NCBI GenBank assembly: GCA_945863035.1
Contig: CAMAZH010000035.1
Coordinates: forward strand, 1 to 32,088
Length of the DNA: 32,088 nucleotides
Origin: Chitinophaga pinensis
Lineage (GTDB): Bacteria > Bacteroidota > Bacteroidia > Bacteroidales > GCA-2748055
Reading direction: 5' to 3'
The notes under the pieces were generated by a model, which worked only from the letters and a program-made list of their open reading frames with translations, searched no databases and had not been told where the DNA came from. Shown in pieces: positions 25,883-32,088 of the stretch (position 1 is the stretch's first letter; the number at the start of each line of letters is the position of its first letter). A program made the position numbers and the translations under genes.

Positions 25883-26764
25883 ATGAGCAACCAGCAAAAA
25901 GCATATCTATTTGCGGGACTGACCATTTTATGTTGGGCAACGATACCCACGGCTTTCAAAATAGCGCTGAGGCACCAGGATAATTTTCAGCTTCTGCTGA
26001 CAGCCTCCTTTGTAAGTTTACTTATTTTCGGGGGAGTATTGATTGCGAGGGGTGAACTGAAAAGCATCGTCACGCTTTCGAAAAAAGAGTATCTCCTTTC
26101 AGCTCTCCTGGGCTTCCTTAATCCATTCGCTTACTACCTGATCGTTCTGAAAGCCTATTCGATTTTGCCGGGTCAGATAGCCCAGCCCCTTAATATGATC
26201 TGGCCCATTGTGCTTGTGCTGATTTCGATACCCATTCTCAAACAGAAAATTTCGGCCCGCAGTCTTTTTGCCCTCTTTATAAGTTTTACCGGCGTTTTTT
26301 TCATTTCCTCACAGGGCGGCAGGGGGAATTTCAGCCCGGAACAAATACCGGGAGTTCTTATGGCTCTTGGCAGCTCTGTGATCTGGGCCTTTTTTTGGAT
26401 TCTCAATCTGAAAGATAAGAGGGATGAGGTGCAGAAACTTTTCCTCAATTTCTCATTTGGATTCGTTTTCCTCCTGATTGCAATGTTGCTTTCGGGCAGG
26501 GGTCTCCCTAAAGGTCCCGAGGCATGGCTCTCAGGAATATATGTGGGATTTTTCGAAATGGGAATAGCCTTTATTTTCTGGATGATGGCACTCCGACTCA
26601 GCGCCTCGACCGACAAAATCAGTAACTTGGTTTACATTAGTCCATTTTTATCTCTTTTCATAATTCACTATATTGCAGGGGAAAAGATATATTTGACAAC
26701 ACCTGTAGGATTGGCATTGGTTGTTGCAGGTATACTGGTTCAAAAAATCAAAACAAAGGAATGA
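25883..26764 (+). CDS. EamA-family (DMT superfamily) membrane transporter
   Basis: This 293 aa protein has about ten hydrophobic segments in two EamA repeats: from LFAGLTILCWATIPTAFKIAL to ISFTGVFFIS, and from LMALGSSVIWAFFWIL to LALVVAGILVQKIKTKE. It is distinct in sequence from the EamA gene at 4581-5510. The substrate cannot be deduced. The start ATG at 25883 is 11 bases after the serS stop. Its stop overlaps the ruvC ATG by four bases (ATGA), so it is translationally coupled to ruvC. Confidence 0.87.
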   Translation: MSNQQKAYLFAGLTILCWATIPTAFKIALRHQDNFQLLLTASFVSLLIFGGVLIARGELKSIVTLSKKEYLLSALLGFLNPFAYYLIVLKAYSILPGQIAQPLNMIWPIVLVLISIPILKQKISARSLFALFISFTGVFFISSQGGRGNFSPEQIPGVLMALGSSVIWAFFWILNLKDKRDEVQKLFLNFSFGFVFLLIAMLLSGRGLPKGPEAWLSGIYVGFFEMGIAFIFWMMALRLSASTDKISNLVYISPFLSLFIIHYIAGEKIYLTTPVGLALVVAGILVQKIKTKE

Positions 26765-27321
26765 GCTCTTCCGAACGAATTATCCTGGGAATCGACCCGG
26801 GAACGAATATCATGGGGTACGGCATAATTAAGGCAAGCGGAAAAGAACCTGTATTGATGAATCTAGGCATAAGCGATATGCGGAAGATCAAGGATCCATA
26901 CCGCAGCCTCCAGATCATCTTCAGGGATGTTATCGAGCTTATTGATCGACACCTTCCGGATGAACTGGCCATTGAAGCGCCCTTCTTCGGGAAAAACGTA
27001 CAGAGCATGCTCAAACTGGGAAGGGCACAGGGAGTAGCGATAGCAGCAGCACTTTCAAGAGACATTCCAATTTTCGAATACTCTCCCCGGAAAATAAAAA
27101 TGGCTATTACCGGAAAGGGTGCAGCATCGAAGGAGCAGGTTGCCGACATTCTGCAACGCACCCTGCATTTCTCGTTGGAATCGAAAAACATGGATGCTAC
27201 CGACGGCCTTGCAGCAGCAGTCTGCCATTTTTACCAGGCTAAGCAATCGGAAAACGGAAAAAGCTTCAGCAGCTGGAACGATTTCCTTAAAAAGAATCCC
27301 GGCAGGCTTAAAGAAATGTAG
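26761..27321 (+). CDS. ruvC: Holliday junction resolvase RuvC
   Basis: RuvC cuts Holliday junctions after RuvAB branch migration. Catalytic acidic residues are D12 (GIDPGT), E72 (IEAPFFG), D145 and D148 (MDATDGLAAA), equivalent to D7, E66, D138 and D141 of E. coli. The sequence GKGAASKEQV, a typical RuvC loop, is at about 118-127. Length is 186 aa, normal for the family, with a short polar C-terminal tail. The start is fixed by ATGA coupling to the EamA gene. It converges on the HIT gene with two bases between stops. Confidence 0.96.
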   Translation: MSSSERIILGIDPGTNIMGYGIIKASGKEPVLMNLGISDMRKIKDPYRSLQIIFRDVIELIDRHLPDELAIEAPFFGKNVQSMLKLGRAQGVAIAAALSRDIPIFEYSPRKIKMAITGKGAASKEQVADILQRTLHFSLESKNMDATDGLAAAVCHFYQAKQSENGKSFSSWNDFLKKNPGRLKEM

Positions 27322-27323
27322 AC

Positions 27324-27716
27324 TTACAAATTAGCACTGATAATCCGAGCTGTTTCGGCAAACTCCTGGCTTGAAAACTTCAGTTTGGGATTGGAGAAAT
27401 TTATATCCCCCAGATTGTTGATAGGGATAAGGTGAATGTGGGCATGTGGCACCTCGAGGCCCAGAACGGCTATGCCAACACGTTTGCAGGGCACGGCCTT
27501 TTCAATGGCCAGAGCTACTCTTTTGGAAAAAATCATCATTCCCCCAAGGAGCTGATCATCGACATCGAAAATATAGTCGACCTCCTTTTTGGGAATCACC
27601 AGGGTATGTCCTTGAGCTAAGGGGTTGATATCCAGAAAGGCCAGATAATTATCGTCCTCTGCGATTTTATAACAGGGGATTTCACCCTTAACGATTTTTG
27701 TAAATATGGTAGACAT
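27324..27716 (-). CDS. HIT family protein (Hint-like nucleotide phosphohydrolase)
   Basis: Histidine-triad proteins hydrolyse purine nucleoside phosphoramidates and related adenosine conjugates. The HxHxHxx motif is HAHIHLIP at residues 91-98 (H91, H93, H95), with the catalytic His central. The 130 aa length and N-terminal opening (TIFTKIVKGEIPCYKI) are typical of the HinT branch. It follows greA by 11 bases, so the two are one transcript. The cellular substrate is unknown. Confidence 0.94.
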   Translation of the reverse strand: MSTIFTKIVKGEIPCYKIAEDDNYLAFLDINPLAQGHTLVIPKKEVDYIFDVDDQLLGGMMIFSKRVALAIEKAVPCKRVGIAVLGLEVPHAHIHLIPINNLGDINFSNPKLKFSSQEFAETARIISANL

Positions 27717-27727
27717 AGCTAAAAAGG

Positions 27728-28201
27728 CTACATGGATATTTCAACAATTTCATACTCCACCTCACCCGATGGAACCCTAACGGTAACCTTGTCACCCAAC
27801 TTCTTGCCAAGAAGAGCCTGAGCTATAGGAGTGCTTATGGATAGCTTACCTGCCTTGAGGTCCGCTTCGGTTTCAGACACAATCATATACTGCAACACGG
27901 TGTTGTTCGATTTATTTCGAATCTTAATCTTGTTCATTATCTGAACCGATTCAGTGTCAATTTTCGATTCGTCGATAATTCTAGCGTTGGCGAGTTTCTC
28001 TTCGAGCTGGGAAATTTTCATTTCAAGCATACCCTGGGCATCCTTAGCTGCGTCGTATTCAGCATTCTCAGACAGATCGCCCTTATCGCGTGCTTCAGCG
28101 ATCTGGGCAGATATAGAAGGCCGCTCAACTTTTGTAAGGTGTTCGAGCTCTTTCCTGAGTTTAAGTAAACCCTCCTGGGTCATGTAATTGATCTTTGCCA
28201 T
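27728..28201 (-). CDS. greA: Transcription elongation factor GreA
   Basis: GreA rescues backtracked RNA polymerase by stimulating transcript cleavage at the active site. The 157 aa protein has the N-terminal coiled coil with the acidic tip GDLSENAEYDAA (Asp and Glu at about 41 and 44) and the C-terminal FKBP-like domain ending in GEVEYEIVEI. Unusually for this phylum, a GGGAGG purine tract (28209-28214) stands about seven bases before the ATG, a Shine-Dalgarno-like site. An intrinsic terminator lies just upstream, so greA should have its own promoter in the short space between. Confidence 0.96.
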   Translation of the reverse strand: MAKINYMTQEGLLKLRKELEHLTKVERPSISAQIAEARDKGDLSENAEYDAAKDAQGMLEMKISQLEEKLANARIIDESKIDTESVQIMNKIKIRNKSNNTVLQYMIVSETEADLKAGKLSISTPIAQALLGKKLGDKVTVRVPSGEVEYEIVEISM

Positions 28202-28230
28202 TGTAAAACCTCCCGATTTGGATAAATATA

Positions 28231-28263
28231 AAATAAAAAGAATTCAGGCGACCTGAACTCTTT
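28231..28263 (-). terminator. Intrinsic terminator between the acidic membrane protein gene and greA
   Basis: AAAGAATTCAGG (28237-28248) pairs with CCTGAACTCTTT (28252-28263) over 12 bp with one mismatch that becomes a G-U pair on the minus strand. The loop is CGA. On the minus strand it is followed by CTTTTTATTTT, a clear U-tract. It should end transcription of the gene at 28339-28902 before greA. Confidence 0.8.
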
Positions 28264-28338
28264 AGCTGCAAAAATATAACTTTTTTTTTGAGTTTAAAAC
28301 AATCCTTATATGCTGTACAAAATTAGTAAGGATTTCTG

Positions 28339-28902
28339 TTAGAATTCTTTACGGTTAAATATTTCAGAATATACGAATGCTGTTCTCGCATCAAATCCAT
28401 CCACTAGTCCAGCCAATGCTTCTTCATCGCGCGACAATACTGCAGAATATTCCCTCGTGATTTCGTTATAAACCAGCGAGCTTGAGTCCTCATTATAATC
28501 AAAAGCCGGAGTACCTTCATCCATGCCTGTGGTATCAAGTGAACTTTGGGCCTGCTCGTAATAATTGATGTTACTGTCGAGTGGAGCTGAGGGTTCAGGA
28601 ATAATGTCCTCAATTGACTCGTAGCCGTACTCGGGCACAACATCCAGAGCAGAACCATTTTCAACGGAATCTTTCTGTGTGAATGAATACTCCTGTTCTT
28701 TTAAAGGTTCAGGAACCGGGTTGAATTCGCGAAACATTTCCTGAAACTGAGACTTGATACTACTCTCGTCCACGGGCTCATTCTCATATTCATCCGACGA
28801 CACCGGAGCAGGCTTTTTCTTCTTCCCAACTGCCCCAATAATCAGAAAAACAATAGTGAGGATCACATAAACCAGGTTTCCTATGTCAAAGTCAGCTTTC
28901 AT
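28339..28902 (-). CDS. Acidic single-pass membrane protein of unknown function
   Basis: I do not recognise this 187 aa protein. It has one hydrophobic segment (about residues 9-26, LVYVILTIVFLIIGAVG) followed by KKKKPAP, which by the positive-inside rule puts the C-terminal part in the cytoplasm. Residues about 35-165 are very acidic and rich in Ser, Glu and Asp with many Tyr (for example EPSAPLDSN and EDSSSLVYN), so probably disordered. The end (REYSAVLSRDEEALAGLVDGFDARTAFVYSEIFNRKEF) looks helical and may be the ordered, functional part. It has a clean terminator and a divergent neighbour, consistent with a real single-gene unit. Confidence 0.7.
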   Translation of the reverse strand: MKADFDIGNLVYVILTIVFLIIGAVGKKKKPAPVSSDEYENEPVDESSIKSQFQEMFREFNPVPEPLKEQEYSFTQKDSVENGSALDVVPEYGYESIEDIIPEPSAPLDSNINYYEQAQSSLDTTGMDEGTPAFDYNEDSSSLVYNEITREYSAVLSRDEEALAGLVDGFDARTAFVYSEIFNRKEF

Positions 28903-28957
28903 GTTTTAGTGCAATAAGGGACAGTTAAAGTTCGTTAAAGTTACAAAAAAATATAAT

Positions 28958-28965
28958 TAACTTTG
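28958..28965 (+). promoter_or_regulatory. -7 box of a probable promoter for the Rieske-like gene
   Basis: TAACTTTG is an exact match to TAnnTTTG. The -33 region (TTCG near 28931) is poor. The start site would be near 28972, about 23 bases before the ATG. The region is only 92 bases long and also has to drive the divergent gene. Confidence 0.45.
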
Positions 28966-28994
28966 AAAAATCCAGTTTTGAATAACCGCAAAGT

Positions 28995-29435
28995 ATGTTA
29001 AAAGTTTCAAAAATAAAAATCTTATTCGTTTCGGTATTAATATTCTTCACATCAGCCACGTGCCGGAAAGATAATTTTAACTTCCCTTATGTAACCATCA
29101 ACGCCAATATCGGATTATACAGCGATCTTGGGGATTTGGGGGCAGGGAATGTTAAAATCTTCCCCCCCGCCCGATTTGGAGGGGTTGGAGGCCTAATCGT
29201 TTATCGGGATTATGAGGATCAGTATTTCGTATACGATGCGGCCTGCACCCACGATTATTTCGATGATTGTTCGGTTAAAGTCAGTGAAGGCTTTCAGGAA
29301 CTTATGGTATGCCCCTGCTGTTCATCAAGCTACCTTTTAAGTTCCGACGGAAACGTCTTTAACGGCCCTGCCAAATTCCCCCTTTTTCAATATCAGTCGT
29401 TTCTGGATGGCGGAGTTTTGGTTGTAAGGAATTAA
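28995..29435 (+). CDS. Rieske-like iron-sulfur lipoprotein with a His-to-Cys ligand change
   Basis: This 146 aa protein has a lipoprotein-like N-terminus: a hydrophobic run (KILFVSVLIFFTS) and a possible lipobox ending at C23 (SATC). The Rieske-type signature follows, C84-T-H86 as the first ligand pair, and C106-P-C-C109 where the family has C-P-C-H. The fourth ligand position is therefore Cys instead of His. The flanking sequence (VCPCCSSSYLLSSDGNVFNGPAKFPLFQY) otherwise fits the Rieske fold, with the usual SSDG turn and the proline-containing strand. It could hold a [2Fe-2S] cluster with 3 Cys and 1 His, or a different metal. It stands alone, divergent from the acidic protein. No oxidoreductase partner is nearby. 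Confidence 0.72.
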   Translation: MLKVSKIKILFVSVLIFFTSATCRKDNFNFPYVTINANIGLYSDLGDLGAGNVKIFPPARFGGVGGLIVYRDYEDQYFVYDAACTHDYFDDCSVKVSEGFQELMVCPCCSSSYLLSSDGNVFNGPAKFPLFQYQSFLDGGVLVVRN

Positions 29436-29532
29436 ATTGTAAAAGTCTTCATTACCGCCACAAACCGAATTCCACTGAACTTTTGCCTTGACAAAACTCA
29501 GGGTCAAGCAGATAACTGAAAGAGTTACGGAT

Positions 29533-29565
29533 ATAAAATTACCGCAGGCATTGAGCCCGCGGCAA
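29533..29565 (-). terminator. Intrinsic terminator after ahcY
   Basis: TTACCGCAGGC (29539-29549) and GCCCGCGGCAA (29555-29565) pair over 11 bp on the minus strand if two G-U pairs are allowed, around a five-base loop. On the minus strand TTTTAT follows. On the plus strand the two pairs become A-C mismatches, so it mainly serves the minus strand, ending ahcY, though a weak effect on the Rieske-like transcript is possible. Confidence 0.7.
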
Positions 29566-29623
29566 TTTCACTTTTTAAGGTCATAGACTAACCCACCAAA
29601 AAAATCAAAACGAATTCTATTTA

Positions 29624-31048
29624 CTAGTATCTGTAATGATCCGGTTTATAAGGACCTTCGGCAGGGACTCCCAGATATTCGGCCTGGGCATTGGTGAGTT
29701 TTGTCAGTTTCACTCCAATCTGAGCCAGATGAAGCCTTGCAACTTCCTCATCGAGTTGTTTGGGAAGGCGGTAAACGCCAACCGCATAATTTTTCTCCCA
29801 GAGTTCAATTTGCGCCAGGGTCTGGTTGGAAAAAGAATTGCTCATTACAAACGAAGGATGCCCTGTGGCACAACCCAGGTTCACCAGGCGACCTTCTGCC
29901 AGAAGAAATATTGCATGGCCATCGTCGAAAATATACTTGTCGACCTGAGGCTTGATATTCAGTTTTTTTGCTCCCCCGAAAGAATTAAGCTGGTCAACCT
30001 GGATTTCGTTATCGAAATGCCCGATATTGCAAACAATAGCTTGGTCTTTCATGTGTTTCATATGCTCGAGAGTGATCACATCCTTGTTACCGGTTGTGGT
30101 GACATAGATATTTCCTTCTTTCAGAGCATCCTCGATCAAACTTACTTCAAAACCCTCCATAGCTGCCTGCAGGGCACAGATAGGGTCTATTTCGGTAACA
30201 ATAACGCGTGCGCCGTACGATTTCATGGAATGGGCACAACCTTTACCTACGTCGCCATAGCCAAGCACAACAACAACCTTGCCGGCGATCATCACATCGG
30301 TAGCGCGTTTAATGCCGTCGGCAAGAGATTCTCGACATCCATAGAGATTGTCGAATTTCGACTTGGTAACGGAATCGTTAACATTGATAGCAGGGAAAAG
30401 CAATCTGCCTTTTTCCATCATTTGGTAAAGACGGTGCACCCCGGTGGTTGTTTCTTCCGAAACGCCTTTCATTTCTTTCACATAGCGATGCCAGCGGCCG
30501 TGGTCATCGGCCAGGATTTCCTTGAGTTGAGCAAGAATTATGGACTCTTCATGACTTGAAGGCACAACGTCCAGAGTCGAAGCGTCATTTTCGGCCTCAT
30601 AGCCTTTAATGATCATAAGCGTGGCATCTCCCCCGTCGTCTACAATGAGATTGGGGCCTTTGCCATTTGGGAATGCCAAAGCCTGAGCCGTACACCACCA
30701 ATATTCCTCAAGAGTCTCACCTTTCCAGGCAAAAACAGGAATACCTGCTGCGGCGATAGCTGCGGCAGCATGATCCTGGGTAGAGAATATATTGCAGCTT
30801 GCCCAACGAACGTCAGCGCCCAAAGCTTTTAACGTCTCTATCAGAACAGCAGTCTGAATAGTCATATGAAGCGAACCGGTGATTCTCGATCCCTTGAGCG
30901 GTTTTGAAGCCTCATACTTCTTGCGGATAGCCATCAAGCCGGGCATTTCCCGTTCAGCAATATCGATTTCCTTTCTGCCAAAATCCGCAAGACTTATATC
31001 TCTTACCTTATAATTCATGTTTTCAACCATTGTGCTTTGTGTACCCAT
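29624..31048 (-). CDS. ahcY: Adenosylhomocysteinase (SAH hydrolase)
   Basis: It splits S-adenosylhomocysteine to adenosine and homocysteine, removing the inhibitor of methyl transfers and closing the methyl cycle. The NAD-binding Rossmann loop is [15 protein letters not shown], near residues 256-270. The active-site segments [14 protein letters not shown] (about 84-97), [14 protein letters not shown] and GHFDNEIQ are all present. The C-terminus ends in [10 protein letters not shown], the classic lysine/tyrosine tail. The 474 aa length is typical of the bacterial long form. The ATG at 31048 follows a promoter about 20 bases upstream. Confidence 0.98.
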   Translation of the reverse strand: MGTQSTMVENMNYKVRDISLADFGRKEIDIAEREMPGLMAIRKKYEASKPLKGSRITGSLHMTIQTAVLIETLKALGADVRWASCNIFSTQDHAAAAIAAAGIPVFAWKGETLEEYWWCTAQALAFPNGKGPNLIVDDGGDATLMIIKGYEAENDASTLDVVPSSHEESIILAQLKEILADDHGRWHRYVKEMKGVSEETTTGVHRLYQMMEKGRLLFPAINVNDSVTKSKFDNLYGCRESLADGIKRATDVMIAGKVVVVLGYGDVGKGCAHSMKSYGARVIVTEIDPICALQAAMEGFEVSLIEDALKEGNIYVTTTGNKDVITLEHMKHMKDQAIVCNIGHFDNEIQVDQLNSFGGAKKLNIKPQVDKYIFDDGHAIFLLAEGRLVNLGCATGHPSFVMSNSFSNQTLAQIELWEKNYAVGVYRLPKQLDEEVARLHLAQIGVKLTKLTNAQAEYLGVPAEGPYKPDHYRY

Positions 31049-31064
31049 TTTAATTTTTTTTTTG

Positions 31065-31072
31065 CAAAGATA
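31065..31072 (-). promoter_or_regulatory. -7 box of the ahcY promoter
   Basis: TATCTTTG on the minus strand is an exact TAnnTTTG match. A partial -33 (TTAT, about 31092-31095) is 19 bases upstream. The start would be near 31058, leaving about ten bases of leader, too short for a SAH riboswitch. Confidence 0.5.
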
Positions 31073-31133
31073 GTTATTTATTTTATCCGGAATAATTCCA
31101 TTTTAGCTTATGTCCACAATCTTGAACAGTTAT

Positions 31134-32069
31134 TTATGGCATTCTGAGCATAGCCTTAGCTATTTGTCTGTCAATAACCAACTGTTCCCTCAACTGTTCA
31201 ATACCCGAGAACTTTTTTTCATCCCGGATGTGTTTTCTGAAATGCAAAAACACCTGTTGGTCATAGATATCATCCTTAAAATCAAAGAGATTCACCTCAA
31301 TGGTCCTGATTGGCATCCCGCTTTCGATGGTAGGCCGAAACCCGATGTTGAGCATTCCCGGGTAGAGGATTTCCTTATACTCAAGGTGAACTGCATAAAC
31401 CCCATCGCGGGGAATAAGCTTATGTGGGTCGTCGGGAACGATGTTGGCTGTGGGGAAACCGATCTTTCTGCCGATACGGTTCCCTCCCACTACGCTTCCC
31501 CGAAGGAAGTAATCGTAACCCAAATATTCGTTTGCCGTGTCAAGGTTTCCGGAATTCAGCAGCTCACGGATCAGGGATGCACTCATTTTCACTCCGTTGA
31601 CACTTTTGGGTTCCATTCGTTCAATTGAAAAATCATAAAGTGATGCGCAGTGCTTAAGGTTTTCGAAATCCCCCTCCCGGTTCTTGCCGAATTTATGATT
31701 GTATCCAACCACAAGATGTTTTATGCGGATCTTTTCCACCAGATAGTCTTTTACGAACAGACATGAATCCATCTGAGCAAATTCAGTTGTAAAAGGGATT
31801 ACAACAAAATGGTCTATCCCAGTCTCATTCAGCAGTGTGGATTTCTCTTCAAGACTGGTAAGGAACCGCAGGCTATCAGGATCTTTTTTCAAAACGATCC
31901 GGGGATGGGGCCAGAGCGACACAATTACTGTTTCTCCGGAAATCGATTTTGCGGTTTGTTTGAGATGCTCGAGCAAAAAGCGGTGTCCCTGATGCACTCC
32001 GTCAAATATACCGATGGTAACAACAGGCTTACTTACATTAAACCCAGTTAAATCGTTCCAGATTTTCAC
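31134..32069 (-). CDS. ribF: Bifunctional riboflavin kinase / FMN adenylyltransferase
   Basis: RibF makes FMN from riboflavin and then FAD. The N-terminal FAD synthetase domain has TIGIFDGVHQGH (about residues 18-29), the nucleotidyltransferase motif with HxGH-like ends. The C-terminal riboflavin kinase domain has GRKIGFPTANI (about 200-210), with the flavin/ATP-binding PTAN motif. The total of 311 aa is normal. The start is a GTG at 32069; the conserved opening KIWNDLTGFN matches this position, and no better ATG lies within the 19 bases before the window edge. Upstream promoter sequence is outside the window. Confidence 0.95.
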   Translation of the reverse strand: MKIWNDLTGFNVSKPVVTIGIFDGVHQGHRFLLEHLKQTAKSISGETVIVSLWPHPRIVLKKDPDSLRFLTSLEEKSTLLNETGIDHFVVIPFTTEFAQMDSCLFVKDYLVEKIRIKHLVVGYNHKFGKNREGDFENLKHCASLYDFSIERMEPKSVNGVKMSASLIRELLNSGNLDTANEYLGYDYFLRGSVVGGNRIGRKIGFPTANIVPDDPHKLIPRDGVYAVHLEYKEILYPGMLNIGFRPTIESGMPIRTIEVNLFDFKDDIYDQQVFLHFRKHIRDEKKFSGIEQLREQLVIDRQIAKAMLRMP

Positions 32070-32088
32070 TTTTTTTAAGCAAAAATAA

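Noticed and set aside
29636-30559. A 307-codon open frame on the plus strand
   Set aside because: It lies entirely antisense to ahcY, whose protein motifs are complete; the translation has no recognisable domain and an odd composition rich in Phe, Cys and His.
31049-31133. Possible SAH riboswitch before ahcY
   Set aside because: The predicted leader is only about ten bases and no pseudoknot-like conserved core is visible.
1-32088. CRISPR array, insertion sequence, prophage or toxin-antitoxin pair
   Set aside because: No regularly spaced repeats, transposase or integrase motifs, terminal repeats or small paired toxin genes were seen; the content is conserved core genes.

Overview
The window reads as a core chromosomal segment of a member of the Bacteroidota, most likely a Bacteroidales-type lineage. 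The evidence is a porQ gene of the type IX secretion system next to cmk and ispH, promoters with the Bacteroidota pattern TTTG-N19-TAnnTTTG (one perfect copy before rplU), genes that mostly lack Shine-Dalgarno sites, a large trigger factor of the Bacteroidota type, and an L21 with an Ala/Lys/Pro tail. I see no phage, insertion sequence, CRISPR array or other mobile element. Species and genus cannot be told from the sequence alone.

Layout. Positions 154-2833 (minus) hold porQ-cmk-ispH. Positions 2979-5510 (minus) hold an EamA transporter, a CxxCxxCC metal-cluster protein and a glycosyltransferase. Positions 5644-9017 (minus) are the protein quality-control block tig-clpP-clpX. Positions 9066-10815 (minus) are tatC-lptB-tRNA-Leu(UAG), closed by a strong intrinsic terminator. 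A 486-base divergent region then precedes recQ (plus) and a two-gene ABC exporter (plus, 13617-15350).

Positions 15356-23283 (minus) form a tightly packed five-gene unit: a bifunctional-nuclease-like DUF151/UVR protein, a nucleoside transporter, a large soluble PAS hybrid histidine kinase, a membrane glycosyltransferase and an OppC-like permease. A 411-base divergent region leads to rplU-rpmA-serS-eamA-ruvC (plus, 23695-27321). The rest is a converging greA-HIT pair, an acidic membrane protein of unknown function, a divergent Rieske-like lipoprotein, ahcY and ribF, which is next to the window's right edge.

How the genes work together. Most are housekeeping: isoprenoid and nucleotide synthesis, ribosome and tRNA charging, transcript cleavage, DNA repair, protein folding and proteolysis, Tat and LPS export, the methyl cycle and flavin synthesis. 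The less ordinary parts are the five-gene sensor/transport unit, the Rieske-like protein whose fourth ligand is Cys instead of His, the competing hairpins before serS, an unexplained inverted repeat before recQ, and the acidic membrane protein. No clearly new multi-gene system is visible; these are the best places to look again.
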